A stretch of DNA of 64,000 nucleotides from Tipula vernalis (lineage: Eukaryota; Arthropoda; Insecta; Diptera; Tipulidae). The notes under the pieces were generated by a model, which worked only from the letters and a program-made list of their open reading frames with translations, searched no databases and had not been told where the DNA came from. This document shows positions 41,700 to 54,049 of the stretch, one piece after another. Location: positions 137,310,577 through 137,374,576 of the forward strand of contig OY282558.1 of NCBI GenBank assembly GCA_958295665.1, in the 5' to 3' direction. The translations under genes were made by a program, and so were the position numbers. Every line of letters begins with the position of its first letter. Within the stretch, counting starts at the first letter, position 1.

Positions 41700-43185
41700 T
41701 AGAAAATGTTCAGCTATTGAAGAAACCTTGATATTGCGACATACACGGAGGTAAAACTAGGTATTTTGGTGGATTTGGATCACTATCAGATGTTAGTCCC
41801 GCAAAATACAATTAGTGGAGCCTGGCGGGATCCAGTAGCGATACTTACGCGCATTGGATGGATGCTACAGGGAGGAGCACGAGAAAAGAAATTCAACTAA
41901 GTGTCACTGAAACAATAGAAAGTGGCAGACCAGGTCAGATGGCTATTAATCGATTCCTGAGCTTCGAATGGAAAGTTTTTGACATATCTAGGTGCGGCCA
42001 AAAATGTCAATGCACCGATCATCGAGTTTAAGGAGATTGGTTGGCTGAAGAAGTTATCCGTTGAAGAAGCACAAACGCAATGGAATAGAACGTGGTACTT
42101 AACCATTTTTGGGGTAACAAACTCTAAAAAGCTGGGCAAGACGTGCCTCGTGTGGGATGCCGAGGCAACAGTTAATGGAATCTCACTAAACTCAAATCTG
42201 TTGACGAGTTCTGATCTATTGGCAAACCTCGTAGCGTAGCCGTGATGTTTAATTTTCGTGAACACAGGTATTCCGTCGATGGCAACTTACGGAAAATATT
42301 TCCAGACGGGCAAGACGCTCAGCGATGCCTGTAGAGAGATCGATCACAAGAGGAAGTCTCTCTATACGTACCAGATGACTGTAATGACGTTTGGAGCATC
42401 CTGTTCGCCATCTACAACCCTATATGTGAATAATCTGAAAGCATAGGGGTATCGGGAACAGAAACCACGCGCGTATGAAGCAATCAAACCTTGCTCTATG
42501 TCGATGACTATCTCGATAGTTTCAAAACGATAGAAGAATGTGTGGAAGTTACGCGCTTAGTGATCTATATTCATCGAAAAGGGGAACCGAGAAGATGTTA
42601 GGCGACGGTGACAGAAGCAACAAAGTCCTTGGAATATTCTGCTGCACGAGGATAAAATATACCGACAAAGCGGGGGTGTTCCTGTGTATTGTGATGATGT
42701 TGTGTGATCCACTTCGGCTGATCGGATTCATTATTGTTCAAGACACGTTAATCCTGAAGGAGATCTGTCGAACCGGATTAGATTGGGACGAGTCAGTTAT
42801 CGAAAAGATTCGCAGTCGTTTACGTAGTTAAACAAAGAGATAAGGTTCAGGAGTTGGCGTTCGTTACCTCGAAAATGAAGAGATTGCGCCCAATAAAATG
42901 ATCTCAGTTCAACGTTTGGAGTTGCAGGCGGTAGTATTTGGAGCACGACTCGCTAACGTAAAGAACAACACGCGATAACAGTCACCAAGAGTTCTTATTG
43001 GTCCGATAGTCGTAACGTATTATATTGGATTCGTTCATCACGGTCAGTTAAACCTTTCGTGGCGCACTGGATTAGACAAATCCACGAAACGACAAACTGC
43101 CACGACTGGAGATGGGTTCCGATAGCCAGCGATATTGCGGACGAAACCACCAAGTGCATTGCTTATCTGAGAGATGGTACGAGGA
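41700..43185 (+). pseudogene. pol: BEL/Pao #2 protease-RT-RNase H remnant
   Basis: Readable pieces over several frames: ATYTEVKLGILVDLDHYQML and DPVAILTRIGWMLQGGARE (protease end/linker, 41736-41880), VTNSKKLGKTCLVWDAEATV with NGISLNSNLL (RT start, 42115-42205), YQMTVMTFGASCSPSTTLYV (42370-42430), LLYVDDYLDSFKTIEECVEV (active site YVDD, about 42494-42552), LRLIGFIIVQDTLILKEICR with GLDWDES (42715-42800), then RNase H text up to about 43150. Frame changes separate nearly all blocks. The YVDD motif is intact, but the gene is dead. Confidence 0.82.
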
Positions 43186-43199
43186 CCTGCCTAGGATCG

Positions 43200-43800
43200 A
43201 GATAAAGAGCCAGAACCAGAGGATGAAGAACAGGAAGTGACATGTTTTGATATCGCCATTACAATAAAACCAGACGAGCTAACACCCGATTTCGAGCAGT
43301 TTTCGAAACTTAAGAAATTAACCAGAATGCAAGTCTGGGTGCTGCGGTTCTTCCACCGTAAAAAACAGTTGAGCAAAATATTACCGAACGAATTAGATGA
43401 TGCTTTAACGTACCTGATCGGAAGCAAACAAATCGAAGCTTTCCACAACGAGGTAAAAGCGCTGAAAGAAGGTCATACACTGCAGAACAACAGCAACTCA
43501 TCGCAAGTTTTCACCACCAAATATATCACCAAAATCATGTTACAGTTTTAAATGAGATTAAACAGAGATACCACATTCCCCGATTAAGAAGTTGCCTAAA
43601 AAACGTCCGAGCGAAGTGTGCACGATGTCGCATAAAAGATTCGAGGCCCGAGGTACCAGAAATGGTAGAACTACCAAGGTGGCGGCTGGGATGTGCCTAT
43701 AAACGTTTATGGGAGTAGATTACTTCGGCCCAATCACTGTCAAACATGGTAGACATATTAGGAAGAAATGTGGTGCAATTTTTACGTAAATTTTGCTAAA
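43200..43800 (+). pseudogene. pol: BEL/Pao #2 connector and integrase N-terminus
   Basis: An acidic start (EPEDEEQEVTCFDIAITIKP) is followed by a helical block (LKKLTRMQVWVLRFF) that precedes integrase in Pao-type elements. Then, in other frames, the HHCC-finger end HIPRLRSCLKNVRAKCARC and the first catalytic region (GVDYFGPITV-like, near 43710-43745) follow. Sequence then breaks off; the second Asp and the Glu are absent. Confidence 0.72.
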
Positions 43801-43950
43801 GATTGGAAATTTGACCATAGAACATTCAGCCCAACTTTTCCGAAACCTTCTCGTCTGATGTAGAGAATATTTTCCGGTTGAACTCGTTTTTCCGTTATTA
43901 TGGCAAACGCGAACGACAAGTATGTTCAATTCAAGAAGACTCACCTAATA

Positions 43951-45239
43951 TTATAATAATCACTGATGTATCCAGGCTTAGTTATAGTCTTCAACTGTAC
44001 CAAGCTTAAAATTACGCGACTTTTAGCTATATAGCTTTATATTGTCTGGATTTGTTTTTAAAGCGGTTTTTCATTCGCCTTTTTGGTTTATAACAGTAAT
44101 GCCCACAAGCATTTCATTTTGTATTTTTTTTATCAAAATACCACCCAGAATTAAAGTACATATTAAATCTACAATAAGTATGGACATTTTTTTTTATTTT
44201 ACAATTGTTCAAAATATAATGAATTTTTTCTGAAAAGCTCAGATAACATTAAATATTAAACAACAAGTATTCATTTCACTGTCGGATAACAAAAAAAGAA
44301 AATTTGTTATCAAATTATATTGACCTTGGTATCTACATAAAAAAGATAAATTAACCGGATGGATTTCATTATGATATCGGACCCCACTGACCTATAGCAA
44401 GAATAAAACACTTCCTCCTTTGCATCTTTATACAGCATAAGTACCACAATAAAATAACTGAAACGATGGGGGGGATGTGCCAATCAACATTATGTTATGT
44501 TATTATAGACGTAGAGATGCGTGACAATTTATAATACATTATGGTGGTTGGGAGCAAAATGTATAGTGTACGACGCTGTTAGTTTGAAAATCATAATCCA
44601 TTTTCATTTTGTGCAAATCTTCATCTATGTTTAAATGAAAACATGTTACCTAACAACAAATGGAATTCATTGACATCCGCATTAATTAAATTAATTCAAT
44701 TGAAACGTTTTTATAAATTGGAATTTATAAATAAGCCTAGAACCAAATGATTTCTATATGTATACTGACTTACACATAACTAAATTGTTTTTGCTACACA
44801 GGCTTACGATTATGATCCAAAGTAACATTGTTTGTTACGCTGAGTTAACGGCATTTAACGGTGACTTTAATAGTAAACTAATGAAACACTTTGTCTGTCT
44901 TATAGCTTCCTAAAATGAATTAGACTCGTTTAAACTAAAAATCCCCATACAAAACATTCTTCCACGTTACCTTTAGGTAATTAAGTCGAATTTCTTTATC
45001 TCTACATCTAGAGGTCCATAAATCTCGGATAGAATTTGTTTAATTTGTTTTAGTACGGCAACTCGAACCTTCACATTAAACTCTTCTCAGGAAGTCTTTA
45101 GACACGGATTATAAGAGTGAAACATATGTCAATTAATAGAGTCAGTAGGCCAGCGGTTATATTGGTCCCGTGCTCAGCAACGAATTAAAAGAAGCGAAGA
45201 AGAAGCGAATGTACCATGGATGTAGAATTAAAATAGTTT
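43951..45239. other. AT-rich spacer, nothing recognised
   Basis: A short frame at 44042-44233 has hydrophobic composition but no recognisable domain. A poly-G run lies at 44467. No repeats with partners in the window were found. Confidence 0.4.
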
Positions 45240-45442
45240 TATCTGTTAGAATTGAAAAACCTTAAAAATCCAAATTTAGGAATTTAAAATTTCAATTTCT
45301 AACTTTTTAATTTTTTAATTTTTAATCTTTAAATTTTTAAATCTATAAACTTGTAAAAATTACCAAAAATCTAGGAAATCAAGAATTAAGGAATTTAATA
45401 ATTCAAAATTTAAACAATTTAAGAATTAAAAAATTTAAGAAT

Positions 45443-45602
45443 TTAACTCGTTCGCAACCAGGGAGGAGCTCAACAACTGGATTAGACTTTACGTATACAC
45501 ATGTTTCAACATGTCTTGATAAATTTACCAAAAATGTTTCTCACATGAAGGGCTCTAATAACAAACCGATGTGTCACATATTATTGATAGCGAGCGAGTT
45601 AA
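45443..45602. mobile_element. piggyBac-like MITE (TTAA-flanked)
   Basis: The body is 45447-45598 (152 bp) between TTAA copies at 45443-45446 and 45599-45602. Inverted termini are CTCGTTCGC and GCGAGCGAG (8 of 9 match). The internal sequence is unrelated to the surrounding satellite. TTAA flanks are common in this AT-rich array, so chance is not excluded; the inverted ends make a MITE more likely. Confidence 0.55.
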
Positions 45603-47035
45603 GGAGAATATAATAATTAAGAAATTAAAAAATTCGTTAATTTAATAATTAGGGAATTTACGAATTGGAGAATTTGGGAATTTAAGAAGTTAGCCATTTA
45701 AAAATTTAAACATTTAAAGATTTAAAAGTTTAACAATTTAAAAATTTATGAATTCAAGAATTTAAGGATTTAAATTAAAAAAATGTAAATTGAAGAATTT
45801 ATTAATTGAGAAATCCGAAATTTAACAATTTAGGAATTTGATAATTTAAGAATCCAATAATTTAAAAATTTAGGAATTTAAAGAATAATTTCGTCATTTA
45901 AGCATACAAAATTTGATCCCAATTCAGATTTTTGTTCTACTTTCAAATTAAAAATTTTACAAATAAACAATTTAATATTTAAAGAATTAAAGAAATCAAG
46001 AATTTAAGAAACTAAGAATTTAAAAATTATAAAATTTAAGAATTTAGGAATTCTAAAATTCAAGAATTTAAAAATTTAAGAATTATGGAATTTTGAAAAA
46101 TATTAGAATTTAAGAATTACAGAAATTAAGAATTTTACAATTGATAAATTTAAGAATTAAGGAATTTTAGAATTAAGGAATTCAAGAATTTAAGAATTAA
46201 GGAATTTATGAATCAAAGAATTAGTGCATTTATGGTTTTCGAAATTTAAAAATTTGGGAGATTAAAAATTATGATTTAAAAAATTTAACCATTTAAAAAA
46301 TTTAAACATTCAAAAATTTCAGAAATTCAAAATTGACAAATTTAAGAATTTAAAAATTCAAGACTTCATGAATTCATGAATTCAAGATTTTAAGAATGTA
46401 AGAATTGCAAAATTTAAGATTTTAAGAATATAAGATTAAAGAATTTAAGAATTAAGGAATTAAAACATTAAAAAATTGAATTATTTAATTGTCAAAAAAT
46501 TTAACCATTTAATAATTTAAACATTCAAAAATTTAAAAATTAAGGAAATTATAAATTGACAAATTTAAAAATTTATAACTTTAAAGATTTAAGAATTCAT
46601 GAATACAAGGATTCCAGAATTTAAAAATTCAAGAATTTACTTAATTCTATTTCTTTAATTCGATTTAAGAACATAAGAATTTAAAAATTTATATATAAAA
46701 CTTGAAAAATTTAAGAATTTCAAAATTTAAGAATTTAAGAATTGGAGAATTTAAAAATTTAAGTATTCAAAAATTCAAGAATTCAAGAATTAAAAAAATA
46801 AAATTTTAAAATTGAAGAATATAAGATTTATGAATTCAAGAATTTAAAAATTTTAAAATGTTAAAACTAAATTATTCAATTGTTTAAGAATTTTCGAATT
46901 TAAGATTTTAGGAATTTAAGAATGTATGAATTTTAAAATTTAAGAATTTAAGAATAGAAGATTTAAGAATTTAAGGAATTTTAGAATTAAGGAATTCAAG
47001 AATTTAAGAATTAAGGAATTTATGAATCAAAGAAT

Positions 47036-47312
47036 TAGAGCATTTAGGGTTGAGTCTTTGTTGCTAACATTCCTTTCCCATCCCTCGATCTTGTTATATG
47101 TAAAAAGGTGTACGACGGCGGCCTGGCCAGGGGCGGATATCATACTATTAGACTTATGTGGTTATCGATGTGAAGCCTTTCTTTACGGGGTTTTTGGCTT
47201 CATGAAAATGGTGTCGTGACATGGGTATAGTGGTGTGGTATTCGCATTTATAATACGGGAGACTTGCTTAATGCTTGATCGTACATCGCAATCAATCAAA
47301 TCAATCAATCAA
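47036..47312 (+). mobile_element. Inserted GC-richer segment ending in (AATC)n, possible truncated LINE
   Basis: About 250 bp of non-satellite sequence (ACGGCGGCCTGGCCAGGGGC near 47113) followed by an AATCAATCAAATCAATCAAT tail at 47289-47312. A 5'-truncated body with a simple-repeat tail fits a LINE 3' end. I recognise no protein domain. The 65-aa frame across it is not supported. Confidence 0.4.
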
Positions 47313-49690
47313 TTAAGAATTCAAGAATTTAAGAATTTAAGAATTCAAAAATTCAAGAATTTAAGAATTTAAGAATTTTAAAATTTAAAATTTAAGAATT
47401 TAAGAATTTAAGAATTTAAGAATTTAAGAATTTAGGAATTTAAGAATTAAGGAATTTAAGAATTTAAGAATTTAAGAATTTAAGAATTTAAGAATTTAAG
47501 AATTTAAGAATTTAAGAATTTAAGATTTTAAGAATTTAAGATTTTAAGAATTTAAGAATTTAAGTATTTAAGTATTTAAGAATTTAAGAATTTAAGAATT
47601 TAAGAATTTAAGAATTTAAGAATTTAAGAATTTAAGAATTTAAGAATTTAAGAATTTAAGAATTTAAGAATTTAAGAATTTAAGAATTTAAGAATTTAAG
47701 AATTTAAGAATTTAAGAATTTAAGAATTTAAGAATTTAAGAATTTAAGAATTCTTAAGAATTTAAGAATAAAAGAATTAAAAATTTGAGTACATATTTGC
47801 AAATTTAAGAATTTAAGAATTTAGGAATTCAAGACTTTAAGAATTTAACAATTTAAGAATACAAAAATTAAGGAATTTAAGCTTTTAAAATTTTAAAAAT
47901 TTAAAAATTTAGGAATTTTTAAATTTAATTAATTAATTGTTTAAGAATTTAGGAATACTTAGGAATTTTGAAATTTAGGAATTTAAGAAATAAAGAATTT
48001 ATGAATATAAGAATTACAGCATTTAAGGAATTTAATAATAATTTGGGAATTCAAGAAATTATGAATTAAAAAATTTAAACATTCAAAAATTTAAGAAATT
48101 AAAATATAAACAATTTTAAGAATTTCAAAATTCAAGAATTTATGAAATCAAAAATTCGAGAATTTAAGAATTCAAGAATTTACGAATCAAAGAATTTAAA
48201 AATTTAAAAACTTAAGAACTTAAGAATTTAAAAATGTAAAAATGTAAACTTTAAAAATTTAAGAATTTAGGTCATAAAGAATTTAAGAACTTAAAAATAT
48301 AATATTTAATAATTTAAAAATTTAAGAATTTAAGCATTAAAGATTTTAGGAATTTAAGATTTAAAAATTTAAAAAGAATTTTATATTTTAAGGATTTAAG
48401 AATTTTATTATTTAATCATTTCAGAATTTACGAATTTAACAATCTAAGAATTTAAAAATTTAAAAATTCAGGTATTTAATAATTTAATAACTTAAGGTTT
48501 TAGGAATTTAAGAATTTAAAAATTTAAGAATTTAATAATTTAATAATTCAAGGATTTAAGGATTTAAGAATTTAAGATTTTAGGGATTTATGAATTTAAG
48601 GATTAAAAAATTTAAGAATTTAAAAATTCAAGAAGTTGAAAATTTAGGAATTTATGAATTTTAGAAGAAAAGCATTTAAAATTTCAAGAATTTAAGATTT
48701 CTGAACTTTAAGAATTTTATAATATAAGGATTTAAAAATTTAAGTATTTAAGAATTTAGGAATTTGACATCTAGGAAATAAAGAAATTAATAAGCTAAAA
48801 ACTTAATAATTTAGGAATTAAAAAATTTATGATTTTAAGAATTTAACAATTCAAGAATTATTTAAGATTTTAGGAATTTATGTGTTTAAGAATTCAAGAA
48901 TTTAAGAATTTAGGAATTTAAGGATTTCAAAATTTGTGAACTTAAGAATTTAAGAATTAAAGCCTTTACGATTTTAGGAATTTAAGATTTCTGGAATTTA
49001 AGAATAATTGTATAATTCAAGGATTTACATAAGTATTTAAAAATTAAAGAATTTGAGGAATGAAAAATCTAGGAATTCAACAATTTAAGAATTCTAGAAG
49101 TTAATAATTTTAGAACTTAAGAATTTAGGAATTAAAGAATTTAATGTTTGATGAATTTAAGAATTCAAGAAGAATTCAACAATTTAAATATTAAAAAATT
49201 TAAGAATTTAAGGCTTTAAAAATTCAAGAATTTAAAACCTTGAGAAGTTAAAATTAAGGAATTTAAGATTAGAAGATTAAAAGAATTTCAGAATTTCAAA
49301 ATTTAACCATTTTAGGAATTTAAAAATTATAGAATTTAACAATTTCAAAGTGTAATTATTAAGAGTTTAACGCTTTATTAATTTAAGGAATTTAATAGTT
49401 TAAAAATTTTTAAGTTTCGCAAAAGAGAATGTACGATTTTGAAAATGTTAGATTAGTTTAGTTATTTTGGCCACAAAAATGTATAACAAATATGACACCA
49501 TTCCAGATTTTTGTCTCACTTCCCGATTTGAAAAATTTAGGATTTTAGAATTTTATTGAGAATTTAAAAATTTAATAATTTGAGAATTTAGGGGTTTGAG
49601 AAGTTGAGATTTTAAGAATTTAAGTATTTAAGAATTTAAGAGTTAAAAATTTAAGAACTTAAGAGTTTGAGAATTTAATTTGGTCATGTT

Positions 49691-51934
49691 TGCTGCAAAT
49701 ATACGATTTTTTCCCCCATTAAATTTTTTATGCTACTTTTCTTGCTCTTTAAAGGTGTATCTTAGCAACACATTAAAGTATTGGTATGTAGCCCTAAAGG
49801 ACTTTAAAGGTTTAAAACACTTCAAAAAATCAATGTTCTAACAAAGAAGGTTCAATTGACTTAAGCTTTATATAAATAGTACACGCATACACCCAAAAAA
49901 GGATGTGTGAAACGAATTTCAATCAGCTTTTTTCTTAGAATCTTAATTTGTGAATGCTAAGAAATGAAAAAGAATATTCTATTTTTGAATTTTTCAGCGA
50001 CGAAAAAATGATTTCCCGTAACGAACATTTTGTACACGTAAGACTCTACACAAAGTATTCAAATGATATAAAAATCTTATCGATATTCAATCCATGTTTT
50101 TTGACTGCTTATCTTTTGCGTGTTGTGGTATAAAATTATCGATTCGATTTTTTTTTTTTTTTGTTCAGTTTGTGATCGGTTGTATGCGGGTTATCCTTAC
50201 CCCGATAAGTAAATAAATAAACAAACCAAACACCTATCTACTATGTACTACAACATCTACTACGATATCGAATAAAATAAATTTGTTGTTGTTGTCAATC
50301 GATGAGATAGGCAATATATGTGTATGTTAAACGTTTTTTGTGCTACCCGATGAATTATTCAACAGGTTCTCGTGTATCAATTTCCCACTTTTATTTTACT
50401 TGTGGTGAACATTTTACATGCATGCCCCTATCCACCATATTTTTACATTATTGTAATGTAAAAAATATTTCGATGGATATCAAATTTCGTTTAAACTTAC
50501 ATATACACAATACACATACACATGCTTACACATATATTAAAAGAAAATGTATCATATAGCGTTCTATACTGTAAAGCTTGGGGAGGCTGCCAATGATTGA
50601 GATGAAATAAATGCGCACCTATTTTGAAATTTATTTATAAGGAGATGAAAAAAAATTCTTTTATTTATTTTTTGTTTGCAAATAGGATGAAGACTATACG
50701 AGGATGGTACGGAAGCTGGTAGATAAATACTGTGTGTCGATTGAAATATTGTTATTTTATGTAAAATTATATTTTTAGAAAAATATGCTACTGTCTTTTG
50801 TACATTTTAATTGGACTGATCGTTTTTATTGGAAACAAAAGCCTAAGTGTCACACTGCTCGGCAGTGTCACAATTCCCCCCCCCCCCAATCCCCCCCTCG
50901 CAATGTCACAGCAAAGATTAAGTTTAAACATCAACATTTGTTCTGATTTGAACACAAATGCTTTTTTGCTGCTTATTCGAAGCAAACAAATAATTTAATA
51001 CAATAGATAACTAAATGGACAATTTGTCTCGAATAATAAGTCGCCCAAAAATAAACAAAAAAATTCAATTTTTTCATTATTTTCATTTTATTCTTTCCAT
51101 TTCTTTAAATGCCCATCTTCTCATATTGTTAGTTTTGAGCACCCAAAATTGATTCAAAAAGAGCTTTTTATCATAAAATAAAAATATAAAAAGATAGACA
51201 CATACATATGTATGTACCCACTCAACCGAGTATCGTTAATTCAAATGTGTACATTTATACAGATATGAAAATATGAATATTTTCTACATGATAATTCTGA
51301 ACACATGGGAAAAGCTTGAGCAATAACAAATATGTATTTATATGAGCGACGTCCAATTGGCGGGCTGCTTCTTTTTTGTATTTTTAGTTTGGACGTTAGA
51401 GCAATAATCGGTACGAAGCAGCTCTCTACCATATTTAATTTGTTCTATACAGGTAATCTTTTGAATCTAAGAATTTTTTAATCAAATTAGCCTCCCCGAC
51501 TGGCTCCAAAGACTCCAAAAATCAGTGTGAGAAAGCGGTAAAACACCAACGTATAAGTGTTATACTTGCATTTGAAAACTTACCTATTTCATAAGGTATA
51601 TTTCATTTGGAGCTTCATTTAAAAAAATTATTCGTTTGTTGTATTTACTGAAACAACATTGTTGAACAATAAAGTTGACCGCTTTATTGAATAAGTAGAC
51701 CGCAAACTCGAACTACAGATATCTTGGAATCCATTATGACCCAAGGCACTTTTTCAACGTATTGTTTAATTTTCTTTTTTCTACTCAAAATGGCTTTTGT
51801 GCACTATTACTTTTTATATACATTTTTCATATTAAATCAAATCAACATGAAAAAACCTATATGCAAATAGTTCAGCTTATTGAAATAGAACGGCTAATGT
51901 CAAACGATTTTAACCAATTTTCAATGAAAAGTTG
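49691..51934. other. AT-rich spacer with low-complexity tracts
   Basis: A poly-T run at 50150-50162, CA-rich tract near 50505-50535 and C-rich tract at 50876-50897 (two C-runs). No gene, RNA or element terminus recognised. Confidence 0.4.
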
Positions 51935-52114
51935 ATTAACGATTGGAGCCGTGATTTTAGACAAAATATTTGAGATAGTTCAAAATATTTCCACTATGCC
52001 ATATTTTAGTCCTTCTGCGAGCGCCGATGCTAATTTTTGATCGTCGTTACAGCTTTATTTTATTCCGATAGGTAGTATTGAAAAATGTAGATCATATTGT
52101 GAGCGCCACATGCT

Positions 52115-53294
52115 TTGTTGATGTGTCGGGAAGTGACCAAAAATGATAGCGATCAGACCGTGGGTGAAATCCAGACAATGACAAAAAATCTCGCTCTCGC
52201 CAACGTAACCTTCCAAGATCCCCAAGTTTATTTGCAGACGCTCCGCGTCAAGTTGAAAGGGCCAACGAGAGAACGAGTTGTTCGCGCGGTCATTGACACC
52301 GGGTCGCATAAATCGTACGTGTTAGCCAGTTTTGCCGAAAAATTAGGTTTCGAAAATATCGGTGAAAAGAAGATGGTGCACTTATTGTTTGGTGGGGGGG
52401 ATGTCAGAACCCCGACAACACCAAGTTTCATGCATCACACTAAGTAAACTTGATGGTACTTTCAATTGTATTTTTTCGGCATTTCACGAGGAGATCATTT
52501 GTCAAAATATTGCGGCATATGAAAACAGCACACGTTTGAACGAGCTGAAAAGTAAAGGAATCTACTTATCGGACATTGGCAACGACACCGAACCTATAGC
52601 TGTGTTGATAGGCGCGGATGTGGTCGGGCGACTGTACACAGGTAAAATTGTACAAATTCCCACTGGTGAGACCGCGGTGGAATCTCTCCTTGGCTGGACT
52701 ATAATGGGGAAAAATTCAACAAATTTTTCGGAACGCCAAGATGCTGCTCTCACAGTTATTTCGATGTTTGCTAGAGAAGCAGATATTACGGATTTATGGA
52801 GGCTTGATGCGCTGGGAATTACAGATCCAGCTGAGAGAGTTTCAAAGGAAAATTATCTAGCTCAAGCAAAGGCAAATTTTGTATCCACCACTCGGGTCAC
52901 TCAAGAAGGGCGCTACGAAGTGGCGCTTCCCTGGAAGGAGAAGCACCCCCCACTCGCAAATAATCGTTTTATAGTCGAAAAGAGATTGATTAATCTGTCC
53001 AATAAATTGAAAAATGAAAAGTTGTTTGAAAAGTACGACGATTTATTGACACTTTGGGAAAAAGACGACCCTATCGAAGAAGTGCCTAGTGATCAGTTAT
53101 CAGAGCATGATTATTATTTGCCACATCGTCATGTTCTAAAAATTAGTAGCACCACACCGGTCCGACCAGTATTCGATGCTTCCGCGAAAACAAAAGACGG
53201 AGTTTCACTCAACAATTGCCTTGAAACTGGTCCAAACCTAATAGAAATGATCCCTAATATTTTGTTGAGATTCAGGAATCATTTTTACAAATAA
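52115..53294 (+). pseudogene. pol: BEL/Pao #3 protease and RT N-part
   Basis: Retroviral-type aspartic protease: VVRAVIDTGSHKSYVLASFA (catalytic D in DTGS, near 52290) up to a frame change near 52400-52450. Then a second frame (to 53294) carries the protease end and linker (GADVVGRLYTGKIV, SLLGWTIMG) and the RT start: TTRVTQEGRYEVALPWKEKH, YYLPHRHVLK, TPVRPVFDASAKTKDGVSLN. It stops at 53292-53294. Unlike element #1, the protease Asp is intact. Confidence 0.85.
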
Positions 53295-53976
53295 GCATTG
53301 CGCCTTCGGATAGACAATTTTTGAAAATTTTTTGGTGGAGCAAGACAGAACCAAGAAAAATTATTACATTTCAGCACCGTCGCGTTGTTTTCGGGTTGAC
53401 CTGTAGCCCATTTCTGCTAGGAGCAACAATCGATTGTCATTTGGAAAAAATGGTTCAAAAATCCACAAACATTGAAGAATCAGAGTTGATAGAGAAAATA
53501 CGCGACTCATTCTACGTCGATAATTGTGTCACGAGCGTGAAATCGGATATGGAGGCCCAGAATGAATGGACATAGGTACATTGGGGCTTAATATAACAAT
53601 AACGGAAAAACGACCAGAAAAAATTACGAAACGTTTTGTTCTATCCGCGGCGCATAAACTTTTCGACCCACTCGGTTGGGCCACGTCCACTTTGCTACCT
53701 CCGAAAATATTGCTCCAAAATTTATGGGGAATCAAAGAATTAAATTGGGACGATGAGATCCCAGATGCCTACCAAAAACAGTTTCAAGCCTGGTATGATC
53801 AGATTCCTGAACTTCGAGATCTAAGTGTCCCGCGGTGGATTTTCGGAGACACACGTGACAAAGTAACGTTCCACATGTTTGTCGACACAAGCAAAACCGC
53901 ATGTGCGGCTGCACTTTTTGTTCGAGTGGAAGGAGAAAATGGTACGTCCGTTCAGCTGGTACAAGCGAAATCATGA
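53285..53976 (+). pseudogene. pol: BEL/Pao #3 RT C-part and RNase H start
   Basis: A frame change near 53290 continues RT: QISIAPSDRQFLKIFWW, VVFGLTCSPFLLGATIDCHL, IRDSFYVDNCVTSVKS. The active site reads YVDN instead of YVDD, so the second metal-binding Asp is lost. Another frame change near 53570 gives LSAAHKLFDPLGWATSTLLP, QNLWGIKELNWDDEIP and RNase H start FHMFVDTSKTACAAALFVRV, ending at a TGA (53974-53976). Confidence 0.83.
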
Positions 53977-53993
53977 GTGAAGCCACGAGAAGA

Positions 53994-54049
53994 TATTTCG
54001 ATGTTTGCTAGAGAAGCAGATATTACGGATTTATGGAGAATTGATGCGC
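53994..54049 (+). repeat. 56-bp templated copy of 52757-52812 inside RNase H
   Basis: Matches 52757-52812 except for 3 bases (ISMFAREADITDLWR is encoded twice). In a BEL RNase H the LPRLEL-type region is expected here, so this copy replaces deleted sequence. Downstream text returns to normal (ATTDIKTWRHVPGNKNPADL). Confidence 0.8.

Larger units (their letters stand above)
38800..43950 (+). mobile_element. BEL/Pao retrotransposon #2, heavily degenerate
   Basis: Plus-strand order is gag (about 39300-40790, with a SINE inside), protease/RT (41700-42840), RNase H (42840-43180), connecting region (43200-43550) and integrase N-part (43555-43790). Every module has stops or frame changes. Vocabulary (YVDDYLDS, MTFGASCSPSTT, FDIAITIKPDEL) fits a Pao/ninja-like branch, different from elements #1 and #3. 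LTRs were not identified; the integrase catalytic core is missing after GVDYFGP-like sequence. Confidence 0.85.
45240..49690. repeat. (GAATTTAA)n 8-bp satellite, ~4.4 kb
   Basis: An array of an 8-bp unit. It is almost perfect at 47298-47758 (about 55 units) and increasingly diverged to both sides (45240-47030 and 47760-49690), where units keep AAGAATTTAA/AAAATTTAA texture. It is interrupted by a 152-bp TTAA-flanked insertion (45447-45598) and a 270-bp GC-richer insertion (47030-47300). Longer local duplications are also visible, for example about 46150-46235 repeated at 46966-47050. Confidence 0.93.

Noticed and set aside
47022..47219. 65-aa frame in the 8-bp satellite
   Set aside because: Starts in satellite and crosses an inserted repeat; no domain.
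50788..50998. Overlapping frames across the C-rich tract
   Set aside because: Low-complexity translation on both strands.
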